Source: Myxococcaceae bacterium (GTDB lineage: Bacteria > Myxococcota_A > Polyangia > Polyangiales > Ga0077539). From it: 64,000 nucleotides of DNA. The stretch's first letter is position 1, and each line of letters begins with the position of its first letter. Position numbers and translations under genes: made by a program. The notes under the pieces were generated by a model, which searched no databases, was not told the origin of the DNA, and saw only the letters and a list, made by a program, of their open reading frames with translations. The stretch lies in NCBI GenBank assembly GCA_004297725.1, contig SCUS01000112.1, positions 1-64,000 of the forward strand, read 5' to 3'. Positions 44,222 to 52,185 of this stretch are shown here, piece after piece.

Positions 44222-45472
44222 TCAGAACCAGGTGGTCAGCCCGAGGGTGAGGGTGTCCTGCGAGCGGGCGTTGGGGATGGACGCCCGGGTCATCGCGTCG
44301 GTCGCCACCGCGCCGCGGAAGTAGGTCGGACCGTCGGCCGCGTCGTGACGGTACTCGAGGCGGATCGACACGTTGTCGTGGGGGCGGGCGTCGAGCGTGG
44401 CGGTGCCCGAGCTCACCCAGCTCGAGGGCCAGAAGATGTTCGACGCGGTGCCCGCGGCGTTGCTCGCGGCGGTCTCGTGGAAGAGGTCTCCGCGCGCCGC
44501 GAGGTAGAGCCAGGGGCGTAGCCGGACGCGAGCGTAGAGGGCGCCCGCCGCCCACCACGAGGTGCCGAAGGCGTTGGGCTCGACGCCGACGTTGCCGTGC
44601 ACCATCAGCGACAGCCACGGGCGCGGATAGACCGCGAGGTAGCTGTCCAGGACGTGGCGCCAGGGGGTCGACCCCTGGCGTTCGGGCGAGTCGGGCGAGC
44701 GCTCGACGCCGCCGAAGTAGAGGGCGTGGAAGGTCACCCGGTCGGTCACCACGTAGTCGAGCGCGGCGGACACCGACTTCTCATCGTTGTTGTCGACGAC
44801 GCTGTTCCAGCCGTTGTAGGCCGCGACGCTGAGCGTGAGGGTGTCGGTGAGGCCGTACGAGGCGCGCATCCCCGTGTGGTAGAAGGGCAGCCCGAAGAAG
44901 AGGTTGGAGCGCGACCAGTTCCACTGATCCTTCACGGCCATGCCCTCGGGGCCGATCGGCGAGAGGAACACCCCCGCTTCCAGGAGCAGGCCCCGGCCCA
45001 GCGGCGCGTGCCACGCGACCACCGCCTGCTGGATGAACTTCCACACGTCGAGGTTGGAGGCGCCCGCCCCGCCCGCGCTGCCTCGGTCGGGCTCGGCGAG
45101 GTAGTAGGTCTCCGGGGTCGAGCCCACCTGAAGCGCGAGCCGCACCGACACCGGGCCCAGCACCCCGGTGGCGTCGAGCACCACGTTGGAGAGCGTGAAG
45201 GTGTTGTGGCGCGTGTCGAAGCCGCGGAAGTTGGTGATCCCGTTGGAGGGGTTGTTGAAGTTCCATTGGTGGAGCGCCTCGACGTAGCCCGCGAGCGTGA
45301 CCGCGGCGCGGGTGCCGGTGCGAGAGGTGCCCTCGGAGGCGCTGGCGATCTCCGCCTGCGGTGCATGGGGCGCCTCGGTGGGCGCGGCGACGGCGGTCTG
45401 CGCGGACACGACACGGCCCGAGAGCACGAGCGTGATCGCGGCCATTATGGGGACGCGGATACGAATGCTCAC
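44222..45472 (-). CDS. Outer-membrane beta-barrel porin-like protein of the kdp operon
   Basis: The protein has 416 residues. The GTG start overlaps the kdpC stop as GTGA and is preceded by AGGAAA, so translation is probably coupled. A signal peptide (MAAITLVLSGRVVSAQ) leads to a series of amphipathic strands typical of a porin barrel: VTLAGYVEALHQWNFNNP, VSVRLALQVG, LLLEAGVFLSPIG, LTLSVAAYNGWNSVVDNNDE, FHALYFGGVERSP and YARVRLRPWLYLAARGD. It ends in ...LGLTTWF, with the C-terminal Phe used by the BAM complex. It resembles putative beta-barrel porin-2 proteins. Location at the end of kdp suggests passage of potassium or another ion across the outer membrane; this is inference from position. 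Confidence 0.85.
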   Translation of the reverse strand: MSIRIRVPIMAAITLVLSGRVVSAQTAVAAPTEAPHAPQAEIASASEGTSRTGTRAAVTLAGYVEALHQWNFNNPSNGITNFRGFDTRHNTFTLSNVVLDATGVLGPVSVRLALQVGSTPETYYLAEPDRGSAGGAGASNLDVWKFIQQAVVAWHAPLGRGLLLEAGVFLSPIGPEGMAVKDQWNWSRSNLFFGLPFYHTGMRASYGLTDTLTLSVAAYNGWNSVVDNNDEKSVSAALDYVVTDRVTFHALYFGGVERSPDSPERQGSTPWRHVLDSYLAVYPRPWLSLMVHGNVGVEPNAFGTSWWAAGALYARVRLRPWLYLAARGDLFHETAASNAAGTASNIFWPSSWVSSGTATLDARPHDNVSIRLEYRHDAADGPTYFRGAVATDAMTRASIPNARSQDTLTLGLTTWF

Positions 45473-46059
45473 CGAGAATTTCCTGACTGCGCATCGAGCG
45501 CGAGGTTGAGTTCGAGCACGTTGACCCTCGGCTCGCCGAGCAGCGCGAGCGTCGAGCCCTGGGTGTGCGCGGCGACCAGAGAGCGCACCGCGGCTTCGGA
45601 CAGGGAGCGGGCGCGGGCGACGCGCGGCACCTGGATCTGCGCCGCGGCGGGGGAGATGTGGGGATCGAGCCCGCTCGCGCTCCTGGTGACGAGGTCGACC
45701 GGGATCGGTCCCGTCACGCCGGTCGCGCGGAGGGCCTCGACGCGCTGGCGCACCTCGGCGTGCAGCGCGGGGTTGAGCGGCCCGTAGTTGCTGCCCGACG
45801 AGGAGGTCACGCCGGTCGCGCGGTCGACGCTCGCGCCCGAGGGCCGACCCCAGAAGTACCTGGGGTGCGCGGCGTTGTCGGCGAAGGTCTGCCCGAGGAG
45901 GGAGGAGCCGCGGACGCGCCCGCCCTGGGTGATGAGGCTGCCGTTGGCCTGGCGAGGGAACATGGTCTGGGCGACGGCGGTGACCGCGGCCGGGTAGGCG
46001 AGGCAACACACCAGCAGCAGGAAGGCGGTGAGGACCAGACAGGGGCGAAGGAGCTTCAT
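45469..46059 (-). CDS. kdpC: KdpC, potassium-transporting ATPase subunit C
   Basis: The protein has 196 residues. The ATG at 46059 is 10 nt after AAGGA; the ATG at 46068 would leave only 1 nt spacing, so it was rejected. One N-terminal membrane helix (CLVLTAFLLLVCCLAYPAAV) is followed by the KdpC periplasmic domain. Family motifs are ANGSLI, GSSLLGQTFAD, YFWGRPSGA and YGPLNPALHAEV, then VTRSASGLDPHISPAAAQIQVPRVARAR and VNVLELNLALD. KdpC stabilises the KdpFABC complex and affects potassium affinity. It lies 41 bp after kdpB and overlaps the porin-like gene by 4 bp. Confidence 0.95.
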   Translation of the reverse strand: MKLLRPCLVLTAFLLLVCCLAYPAAVTAVAQTMFPRQANGSLITQGGRVRGSSLLGQTFADNAAHPRYFWGRPSGASVDRATGVTSSSGSNYGPLNPALHAEVRQRVEALRATGVTGPIPVDLVTRSASGLDPHISPAAAQIQVPRVARARSLSEAAVRSLVAAHTQGSTLALLGEPRVNVLELNLALDAQSGNSR

Positions 46060-46100
46060 GACACTCATATCCTTGTTGAATGAACCCGTCGGGCTCCGCC

Positions 46101-48212
46101 TCAGGCGAGGTGCAGCGCGCTCACCACCACGTCGATCGCCTTGATCGCGAGGAAGGGGGCGACCACGCCGCCTGCTCCGTACACGAGCAGGTTGCGCTTG
46201 AGGAGCGCATCGGCCCCGAGCGGGCGGTAGCTCACCCCGCGGAGGGCGAGCGGGATCAACGCGACGATGACCAGCGCGTTGAAGATCACCGCGGAGAGGA
46301 TCGCGCTCTGCGGCGATCCGAGGTGCATCACGTTGAGCGCGGTGAAGTGCGAGCTCCGCGGCTCACCCCGGGTGAGCTGGAAGGCCGCGAGGCCGGTGAA
46401 CATCGCGGGCAGGATGGAGAAGTACTTGGCCACGTCGTTGGCCACCGAGAAGGTGGTCAGCGAGCCGCGGGTCATCAGCAGCTGCTTGCCGATCTCGACG
46501 ATCTCGATGAGCTTGGTCGGGTCGCTGTCGAGGTCGACCATGTTGCCGGCCTCCTTGGCGGCCTGGGTGCCGGTGTTCATCGCGACGCCGACGTCGGCGC
46601 GGGCGAGGGCGGGCGCGTCGTTGGTGCCGTCGCCGGTCATGGCCACCAGGCGCCCTCCCTCCTGCATCTTGTGGATGTAGGCGAGCTTCGCCTCGGGCGT
46701 CGCCTCGGCGAGGAAGTCGTCCACCCCCGCCTCGGCGGCGATGGACTTCGCGGTGAGGGGGTTGTCCCCGGTGACCATCACGGTCTTGATGCCCATGGCG
46801 CGCAGCCGCTCGAAGCGCTCTCGCATGCCGGGCTTCACGGTGTCCTTGAGGTAGACCACGCCCAGCACCAGCGCACCGTCCACGACCACGAGGGGCGTGC
46901 CGCCCGCGTTGGCGATCTTGTCCACGATGGCCTGGAGGTCGGAGGGGACGGCGCCGCCGCGCCCGCGGACGTGGGCCAGCACCGCGTCGCCGGCGCCCTT
47001 GCGCACGACGCGCTCTCCCGCGTCCACGCCGCTCATCCGGGTGCGGGCGGTGAAGGGAACGAAGGTGGCCCCGGCCGGGAGCACCGGGACGATGCCCATG
47101 GTCTCCGCGAGCGCGACGATGCTCTTGCCCTCCGGGGTCTCGTCGGGGAGCGACGAGAGCGCCGCGACGGCCGCGAGCTCGCGAAGCTCCACGCCCTTCA
47201 CGGGGAGAAACTCCGCCGCCTGGCGGTTGCCGTAGGTGATGGTCCCGGTCTTGTCGAGCATCAGCACGTCGATGTCGCCCGCGGCCTCGACCGCCCGGCC
47301 CGATGTGGCGAGCACGTTGTGCTGGACGAGCCGGTCCATGCCCGCGATGCCGATGGCGGAGAGCAGTCCGCCGATGGTCGTGGGGATGAGGCACACCAGC
47401 AGCGCGACCAGCACCCCGATGCCGAGCGATCCGCCGAAGTAGCGGGCGAGGGGCTCGAGCGTCACCGTCGCCACCAGGAAGATCAGCGTGAGCCCCGCGA
47501 GCAGGATCGTGAGCGCGATCTCGTTGGGGGTCTTCTGCCGCTCGGAGCCCTCGACGAGGGCGATCATCCGGTCGACGAAGCCGCCCCCCGGGTCCTGCCG
47601 GATCTCGATCTTGAGCCAGTCGGAGGCGACACGCGTGCCGCCGGTGACGGCGCTCCGGTCTCCGCCCGCCTCTCGCACCACCGGGGCGCTCTCGCCGGTG
47701 ATGGCGCTCTCGTCGACCGAGGCGATGCCCTCGATGATCTCGCCGTCGGCCGGCACCAGACCGCCCGCCGCGACGTACACCACGTCGCCGCGCTTCAGCA
47801 GGCTGGCGGACACCTCCTCGCCGATCGCGGGGGTGGGCCCCGCGGGGAGCGCGCTCTCGTCGCCCGCGCACCGGATGCGCCGTGCGCTGGTGGTCGTGCG
47901 CATCTTGCGGAGCGTGGCCGCCTGGGCCTTGCCGCGCCCCTCCGCCATGGCCTCGGCGAAGTTGGCGAAGAGCACCGTGAACCACAGCCACGCGATGAGC
48001 TGCACGTTGAACTTCACGTCGACGTGCTGACCCCGCGCGAGGTCGTAGAAGAACAGGACGGTGACGAGGACGCTGCCGACCTCGACGACGAACATCACCG
48101 GGTTCTTCGCCATGGTGCGGGGGTTCAGCTTCCTGAACGCGTCGCCGATGGCGGGCCGGACGATGGCCGGGTCCCAGATCGAGGCGGACTTGTGGATTGG
48201 ATGCCTGGTCAT
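46101..48212 (-). CDS. kdpB: KdpB, potassium-transporting P-type ATPase catalytic subunit
   Basis: The protein has 703 residues, slightly longer than usual (about 680) because of an insertion in the actuator-domain region (CAGDESALPAGPTPAIGEEV). The P-type ATPase signature DKTGTITYGN is near residue 320, with the phosphorylated aspartate. The actuator loop is DESAITGESAPVV, and the hinge is MTGDGTNDAPALARADVGVAM. Membrane segments are at about 38-55, 65-85, 225-275 and at the C-terminus. It hydrolyses ATP to drive high-affinity potassium uptake by KdpA. KdpB lies 39 bp after kdpA in the operon. Nothing suggests loss of function. Confidence 0.97.
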   Translation of the reverse strand: MTRHPIHKSASIWDPAIVRPAIGDAFRKLNPRTMAKNPVMFVVEVGSVLVTVLFFYDLARGQHVDVKFNVQLIAWLWFTVLFANFAEAMAEGRGKAQAATLRKMRTTTSARRIRCAGDESALPAGPTPAIGEEVSASLLKRGDVVYVAAGGLVPADGEIIEGIASVDESAITGESAPVVREAGGDRSAVTGGTRVASDWLKIEIRQDPGGGFVDRMIALVEGSERQKTPNEIALTILLAGLTLIFLVATVTLEPLARYFGGSLGIGVLVALLVCLIPTTIGGLLSAIGIAGMDRLVQHNVLATSGRAVEAAGDIDVLMLDKTGTITYGNRQAAEFLPVKGVELRELAAVAALSSLPDETPEGKSIVALAETMGIVPVLPAGATFVPFTARTRMSGVDAGERVVRKGAGDAVLAHVRGRGGAVPSDLQAIVDKIANAGGTPLVVVDGALVLGVVYLKDTVKPGMRERFERLRAMGIKTVMVTGDNPLTAKSIAAEAGVDDFLAEATPEAKLAYIHKMQEGGRLVAMTGDGTNDAPALARADVGVAMNTGTQAAKEAGNMVDLDSDPTKLIEIVEIGKQLLMTRGSLTTFSVANDVAKYFSILPAMFTGLAAFQLTRGEPRSSHFTALNVMHLGSPQSAILSAVIFNALVIVALIPLALRGVSYRPLGADALLKRNLLVYGAGGVVAPFLAIKAIDVVVSALHLA

Positions 48213-48251
48213 GTGCGTTGCCTGTGGGCTGCGTTGGCGGTCGAGGGGCCG

Positions 48252-50012
48252 CTAGCGCTGCATGAAGTGTTCGACGATCGGGCCCAGCGAGAGCGCCGGG
48301 AAGAAGGTCAGCGCGCCCACGATCAGGATCACGCCGACGAGGAGGCCGACGAAGAGCGGGCCGTCGACGGGGAAGCTGCCGGGGCCGGGCGGCACGGAGC
48401 GCTTCTTCGCCATGTTTCCGGCGATGGCGAGCACCGCGAGGATGAGGGGGAAGCGTCCGACGAACATCGCGAGCGCGAGGGTCAGCGAGTAGAAGACCGG
48501 GTGCGCCGCGGAGTAGGCCGTGAGCCCCGCGAAGGCGCTGCCGTTGTTGCCCGTCGCCGACGAGAACGCGTAGAGGACCTCCGAGAGCCCGTGCGGGTGC
48601 GGGTGCCAGGGGGCGCCCGGGACCTCGGCGGCGGAGGCGTTCATGATCCCCGAGCGGCCCGCCTCGGTGAGCAGCGCGACGGCGCTGAAGAGCAGGATCG
48701 AGAAGGCCGGGATGAGGATGTAGATCGACGCCATCCGAACGTCGCGGCTGTCGATCTTCTTGCCGAGGTACTCGGGCGTGCGGCCCACCATCAGCCCCGC
48801 GAGGAAGACCGCGATGAGGATGTAGACGAGCATCCCGTACATGCCCGCGCCGACGCCGCCGAAGACCACCTCGCCGAGCTGGATGTCGAGCATCGGGACG
48901 AGGCCGCCCAGCGGGGTGAAGCTGTCGTGCATGCCGTTGACGGCGCCGCACGAGGCGTCCGTGGTGACGACCGCGAAGAGGGCGGTGTCGGCGATGCCGA
49001 AGCGCGCCTCCTTGCCCTCCATGTTGCCGCCGCACTGGAGCGCGCTCGCGACCTGGTCGGCGCCCGCGCGGGTGAGCGCGGGGTTGCCCGACTGCTCGAA
49101 GTGACCGAGCGCCGCGACGGCGAGCACGGAGACGAGGGTCATGGTCGCGAAGACCGCCCAGCCGTGGCGGCGGTTCTTCACCATCTCGCCCAGCGTCACG
49201 CAGAGCGCCGCGGGGATCGCGAAGATCGAGAACATCTGGACGAAGTTCGTGAGCGGCGTGGGGTTCTCCCAGGGGTGCGCGCTGTTGGCGTTGAAGAAGC
49301 CGCCGCCGTTGGTGCCGAGCATCTTGATGGCCTCCTGCGAGGCCACCGGGCCTCGAAGGAGCGACTGCGTCACGCCGTCGAGGGTCGACCAGTGCGCCGG
49401 CCCGGACCACGTCTGGATCACGCCCTGCGAGACCAGGAAGAGCGCGTAGACGATGGAGAGCGGCACCAGCACGTAGAGGTGCGCCCGCACCAGGTCGACC
49501 CAGAAGTTGCCGAGCTTCGTGGTCTCGCGGCGAGCGATGCCTCGGATGAGGGCGATGGCCACGCAGAGCCCGACCGCCGTGGAGAAGAAGTTCTGGCTGG
49601 TGAGCGCGAGCGCCTGCGACAGGTAGCTCATGGTCGTCTCGCCGCCGTAGCTCTGCCAGTTGGTGTTGGTCGTGAAGCTCGTGGCGGTGTTGAAGGCGAG
49701 CCACGGCGGCACGTTGGCGAGGCGCGTCGGGTTGAAGGGCAGGGAGCCCTGGAGGCGCATCACGCCGTAGCTGATGAGCTGCGTCACGAGGGAGAAGAGG
49801 AGCACTCCCCCGGCGTACTGCTTCCAGTCGTGCTCCTCGGCGGGGTGGACGCCCGCGAGGCGGTAGGCGAGCCGCTCGACGGGGCCGAGAAGGCGCGCGG
49901 TGCGGAGGTTCTCCCCCGCGAAGACGCGGGCGAGGTAGCGGCCGAGCGGCACGGCGACGGCGCCGAGCAGGCCGAAGAAGAGGACCACGAGGGCGACGAG
50001 TCGCGGGGTCAT
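48252..50012 (-). CDS. kdpA: KdpA, potassium-binding channel subunit
   Basis: The protein has 586 residues with about ten membrane helices, the expected SKT-superfamily topology. Selectivity-filter-type segments are present, e.g. LGTNGGGFFNANSAHPWENP near 230, TSFTTNTNWQSYGGE near 110, CGAVNGMHDSFTPLGG near 350 and FSSATGNNGSAFAGL near 475. KdpA binds and selects potassium in the KdpFABC complex of the inner membrane. The ATG begins 1 nt after the kdpF stop codon, which suggests coupled translation. Length and motifs match the family. Confidence 0.97.
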   Translation of the reverse strand: MTPRLVALVVLFFGLLGAVAVPLGRYLARVFAGENLRTARLLGPVERLAYRLAGVHPAEEHDWKQYAGGVLLFSLVTQLISYGVMRLQGSLPFNPTRLANVPPWLAFNTATSFTTNTNWQSYGGETTMSYLSQALALTSQNFFSTAVGLCVAIALIRGIARRETTKLGNFWVDLVRAHLYVLVPLSIVYALFLVSQGVIQTWSGPAHWSTLDGVTQSLLRGPVASQEAIKMLGTNGGGFFNANSAHPWENPTPLTNFVQMFSIFAIPAALCVTLGEMVKNRRHGWAVFATMTLVSVLAVAALGHFEQSGNPALTRAGADQVASALQCGGNMEGKEARFGIADTALFAVVTTDASCGAVNGMHDSFTPLGGLVPMLDIQLGEVVFGGVGAGMYGMLVYILIAVFLAGLMVGRTPEYLGKKIDSRDVRMASIYILIPAFSILLFSAVALLTEAGRSGIMNASAAEVPGAPWHPHPHGLSEVLYAFSSATGNNGSAFAGLTAYSAAHPVFYSLTLALAMFVGRFPLILAVLAIAGNMAKKRSVPPGPGSFPVDGPLFVGLLVGVILIVGALTFFPALSLGPIVEHFMQR

Positions 50013-50013
50013 G

Positions 50014-50103
50014 TCAGAACCTGTCCGGGCGGGCGAGGACGTAGAACAGATAGGCGATGAGCCCCGCGCTCGTGGCGAGGCCCAGGATCACGTCGAGTTG
50101 CAT
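50014..50103 (-). CDS. kdpF: KdpF, small stabilising subunit
   Basis: The protein has 29 residues, a single membrane helix (LGLATSAGLIAYLFYVLARP) with the typical KdpF ending ...LARPDRF. It was found by reading the gap before kdpA. Its stop is followed after one base by the kdpA ATG. KdpF stabilises the KdpABC complex, acting as a lipid-like peptide. The sequence fits the family length (about 29) and the position at the front of kdpFABC. Confidence 0.9.
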   Translation of the reverse strand: MQLDVILGLATSAGLIAYLFYVLARPDRF

Positions 50104-50107
50104 GGCG

Positions 50108-50191
50108 TCACATCCGGTCGAAGAGGGTGACGAGCCCGGCTGAGGCCGCGAACAACCCCACCGTGAGCGCGAATATCAACAGGTCGGTCAT
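50108..50191 (-). CDS. 27-residue membrane peptide at the head of the kdp operon
   Basis: A 28-codon frame begins at ATG 50191, has AAAAGG about 10 nt upstream and ends 4 bp before kdpF. It encodes one hydrophobic helix (DLLIFALTVGLFAASAGLVT) and a charged end (LFDRM). Small membrane peptides of this kind are frequently seen just before kdpF in other bacteria, and the tight spacing to kdpF supports a real gene. Function is unknown; it could be a second stabilising peptide of the pump. It is too short for routine gene prediction. Confidence 0.7.
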   Translation of the reverse strand: MTDLLIFALTVGLFAASAGLVTLFDRM

Positions 50192-50235
50192 GACCGGGGC
50201 GCCTTTTCACCCCGCGTGCCGCAGCGGGTTTCGCG

Positions 50236-50251
50236 GCGCTCCGGAGAGCGC
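50236..50251. promoter_or_regulatory. Inverted repeat in the kdp promoter-leader region
   Basis: GCGCTC, CGGA and GAGCGC form a perfect 6-bp inverted repeat in the 128-bp gap between the kinase gene and the small peptide gene. It could be a binding site for a regulator of the pump genes or a weak terminator after the kinase gene. No clear sigma-70 promoter is visible in this gap. Confidence 0.4.
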
Positions 50252-50319
50252 TCTCGCGGGCGTCATGCGCGGCTGCACGACCGGGCTCCGTCGCGTCGCG
50301 CGCCCGCGCACGAGCGGCG

Positions 50320-52158
50320 TCAGGGAGCGGGGGAGGTCTCGTGCGGGATCACCACGGTGAACGCGCTGCCCCGGCCGACCGCGCTCTCCGCGAGCAGCTC
50401 GCCGCCGTGCTGGAGCACGATCTCCTGGGCGATGGTCAGGCCGAGGCCCCGCCACGTCCCCTCGTGGCCGGCGCCGCGGGTGCTCGCTCGCTCCATCAGG
50501 TGCGCCAGGTCGGATGGCGCCACGCCCTCGCCGGTGTCGCGCACGGTGATGCGCAGCGCCGCGGCGTCGGCCTCGGCGGCCAGGGCGACGGTGCCCCCCG
50601 AGGGCGTGTGCCGGATCGCGTTGGAGACCAGGTTCGCCAGCACGATGCCGAGCTTCTCCGGGTCGACCCGCGCCCGAGGCAGCGCGCCGGAGGGCTCGAC
50701 GACGAGCGCGATGCCCTTGTCCGCCGCGATGGCGCGGTGGCCGTCGAGCACGGCGCGCATCAGCTCGTCGACCTCGACGGGCACGCGGTGCAGCGCGCCG
50801 GCCTCGGACTCGATGCGCACCAGGTCGAGCAGCTCGTCCACCAGCAGCCGCAGCCGCTCGGTCTCGTCGCGCGCCGTCGTCACCACCTCGCGCTGCGCCT
50901 CGGTGAGCGGACCGGTCGCGGGCTCCAGCAGCAGGTGCGTCGCCATGCGGAGCGAGGTGAGCGGCGTCTTGAACTCGTGGCTCACCGTCGCGACCATGTC
51001 GCTCTTCAGCCGGTCGATGCGGCGCAGGCGCGTGACGTCCTGGGCGACGACGATCACCCGGCCGTCGTCCGACTCGGCCCTCAGCGGCGCCGCGCGCACC
51101 TGGAAGTAGCGCTCGCCGAGGCGGTCTCGCCAGCGGGTCGCGGCCGCGAGGTTGCCCGGCGCCACGACCCCGCCGGTCGCGAGGACCCGCTCTCGCGCCG
51201 CGCCGAAGACGTGCCCGAGCGCCCCCTCCCCGGCGGTCGCGGGGCCGTCGCCGGGCTCGACGCCGAAGACCCGCGTCGCGGCCTCGTTGGTGAGGAGCAC
51301 CGTGCCGTCGCGCTCGAAGACCACCAGCGGGTCGAGGAGGCACTGCACCGTGGCGTTGGCGAGGTCACGGGCGGCGAGCAGCTCGCCGAGCGAGCTCTGC
51401 CGGTACGCTCGCAGCTTCTCGACCATCCGGCGGAAGGCCTCCGCGAGCGGCGCGAGCTCCCGCACGCCCGGGTCGGCGATCGCCACGTCGAGGTCGCCGC
51501 CGCCGATGGTGCGCGCCGCGTCGGCGAGGCGCTGCACCGGCCGGACGACCATCCGCGGCAGCCACCAGGTGAAGGCGAGGAGGAGCGCCAGCGCCAGCGC
51601 GCCCACGCCGACGGTGACCGCGACGCCTCGCCGCGCGGCCGCCTTGGCCGAGCGGTCGGCGGACTCCATGCTGGCCTGGTTCATCCGCAGCACCCGCTCG
51701 GTCGCGCGCTTGAGCCGGGTGAAGCGGGGCAGCAGCTCGCGGAAGTACGCCTCGGAGCGGGCGGGGCCCGCGGGGGCGGCGAGCGCGCGGTCGACGGAGG
51801 CGACGTAGTCGCGGAAGAGGGCGTCGATCTCACGCACCGCGGCCCCCTCGTCGGGCAGCGTGATGTTGTGAAACTCCACCGCGTAGGCCCGCGCGAAGGC
51901 CGCGCGCTGCTCGGCGAGGAGCGGCCGCGCGATGTCGTCGTGGCCCGTCGACGCGAACAGCGCCGCCGAGTCCTGGCGCTCGAGCGCCTCCTTCATGTCC
52001 ACGCAGGCGATGACCGAGCGGTAGTTCTCTCGCAGGATCGTCTCGATCTCCCCGCCCAGCCGTCGCAGCGTGGTGATCGCGACCGCCGACACCAGCAGCA
52101 GCGTGAGCATGATCGCGAGGACCCCGAGGGTGACGCGCGCTCGGAGCGAGTTGTACAT
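50320..52158 (-). CDS. Membrane sensor histidine kinase (HAMP-PAS-HisKA-HATPase)
   Basis: The protein has 612 residues. The first membrane helix (VLAIMLTLLLVSAVAIT) and second (GVAVTVGVGALALALLLAF, near 190) enclose a periplasmic four-helix-like sensor. A HAMP domain (VVRPVQRLADAARTIGGGDL), a PAS domain (residues about 265-370, LVVFERDGTVLLTNEAATRVFG), and the kinase core follow. The H-box is ATVSHEFKTPLTSLRMA near 391, the N-box LANLVSNAIRHT near 511 and the G-box DTGEGVAPSD near 539. It lies between the sigma-54 regulator and kdpF on the same strand. It probably supplies the kinase activity that the truncated KdpD lacks; this pairing is inferred from gene order. Confidence 0.93.
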   Translation of the reverse strand: MYNSLRARVTLGVLAIMLTLLLVSAVAITTLRRLGGEIETILRENYRSVIACVDMKEALERQDSAALFASTGHDDIARPLLAEQRAAFARAYAVEFHNITLPDEGAAVREIDALFRDYVASVDRALAAPAGPARSEAYFRELLPRFTRLKRATERVLRMNQASMESADRSAKAAARRGVAVTVGVGALALALLLAFTWWLPRMVVRPVQRLADAARTIGGGDLDVAIADPGVRELAPLAEAFRRMVEKLRAYRQSSLGELLAARDLANATVQCLLDPLVVFERDGTVLLTNEAATRVFGVEPGDGPATAGEGALGHVFGAARERVLATGGVVAPGNLAAATRWRDRLGERYFQVRAAPLRAESDDGRVIVVAQDVTRLRRIDRLKSDMVATVSHEFKTPLTSLRMATHLLLEPATGPLTEAQREVVTTARDETERLRLLVDELLDLVRIESEAGALHRVPVEVDELMRAVLDGHRAIAADKGIALVVEPSGALPRARVDPEKLGIVLANLVSNAIRHTPSGGTVALAAEADAAALRITVRDTGEGVAPSDLAHLMERASTRGAGHEGTWRGLGLTIAQEIVLQHGGELLAESAVGRGSAFTVVIPHETSPAP

Positions 52159-52185
52159 CGGCGGCTCGACCTCCCTCTCGGCCCT

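Noticed and set aside
46080..50060. 1326-codon plus-strand frame over kdpABC
   Set aside because: It is antisense to canonical KdpA, KdpB and KdpC; composition is Arg/His/Glu-rich as expected for shadow frames.
50192..50240. Possible sigma-54 promoter directly before the small peptide/kdpF
   Set aside because: CGGCACGCGGGGTGAA has a good -24 half, but the -12 GC is GA, and the start site would leave no ribosome site.
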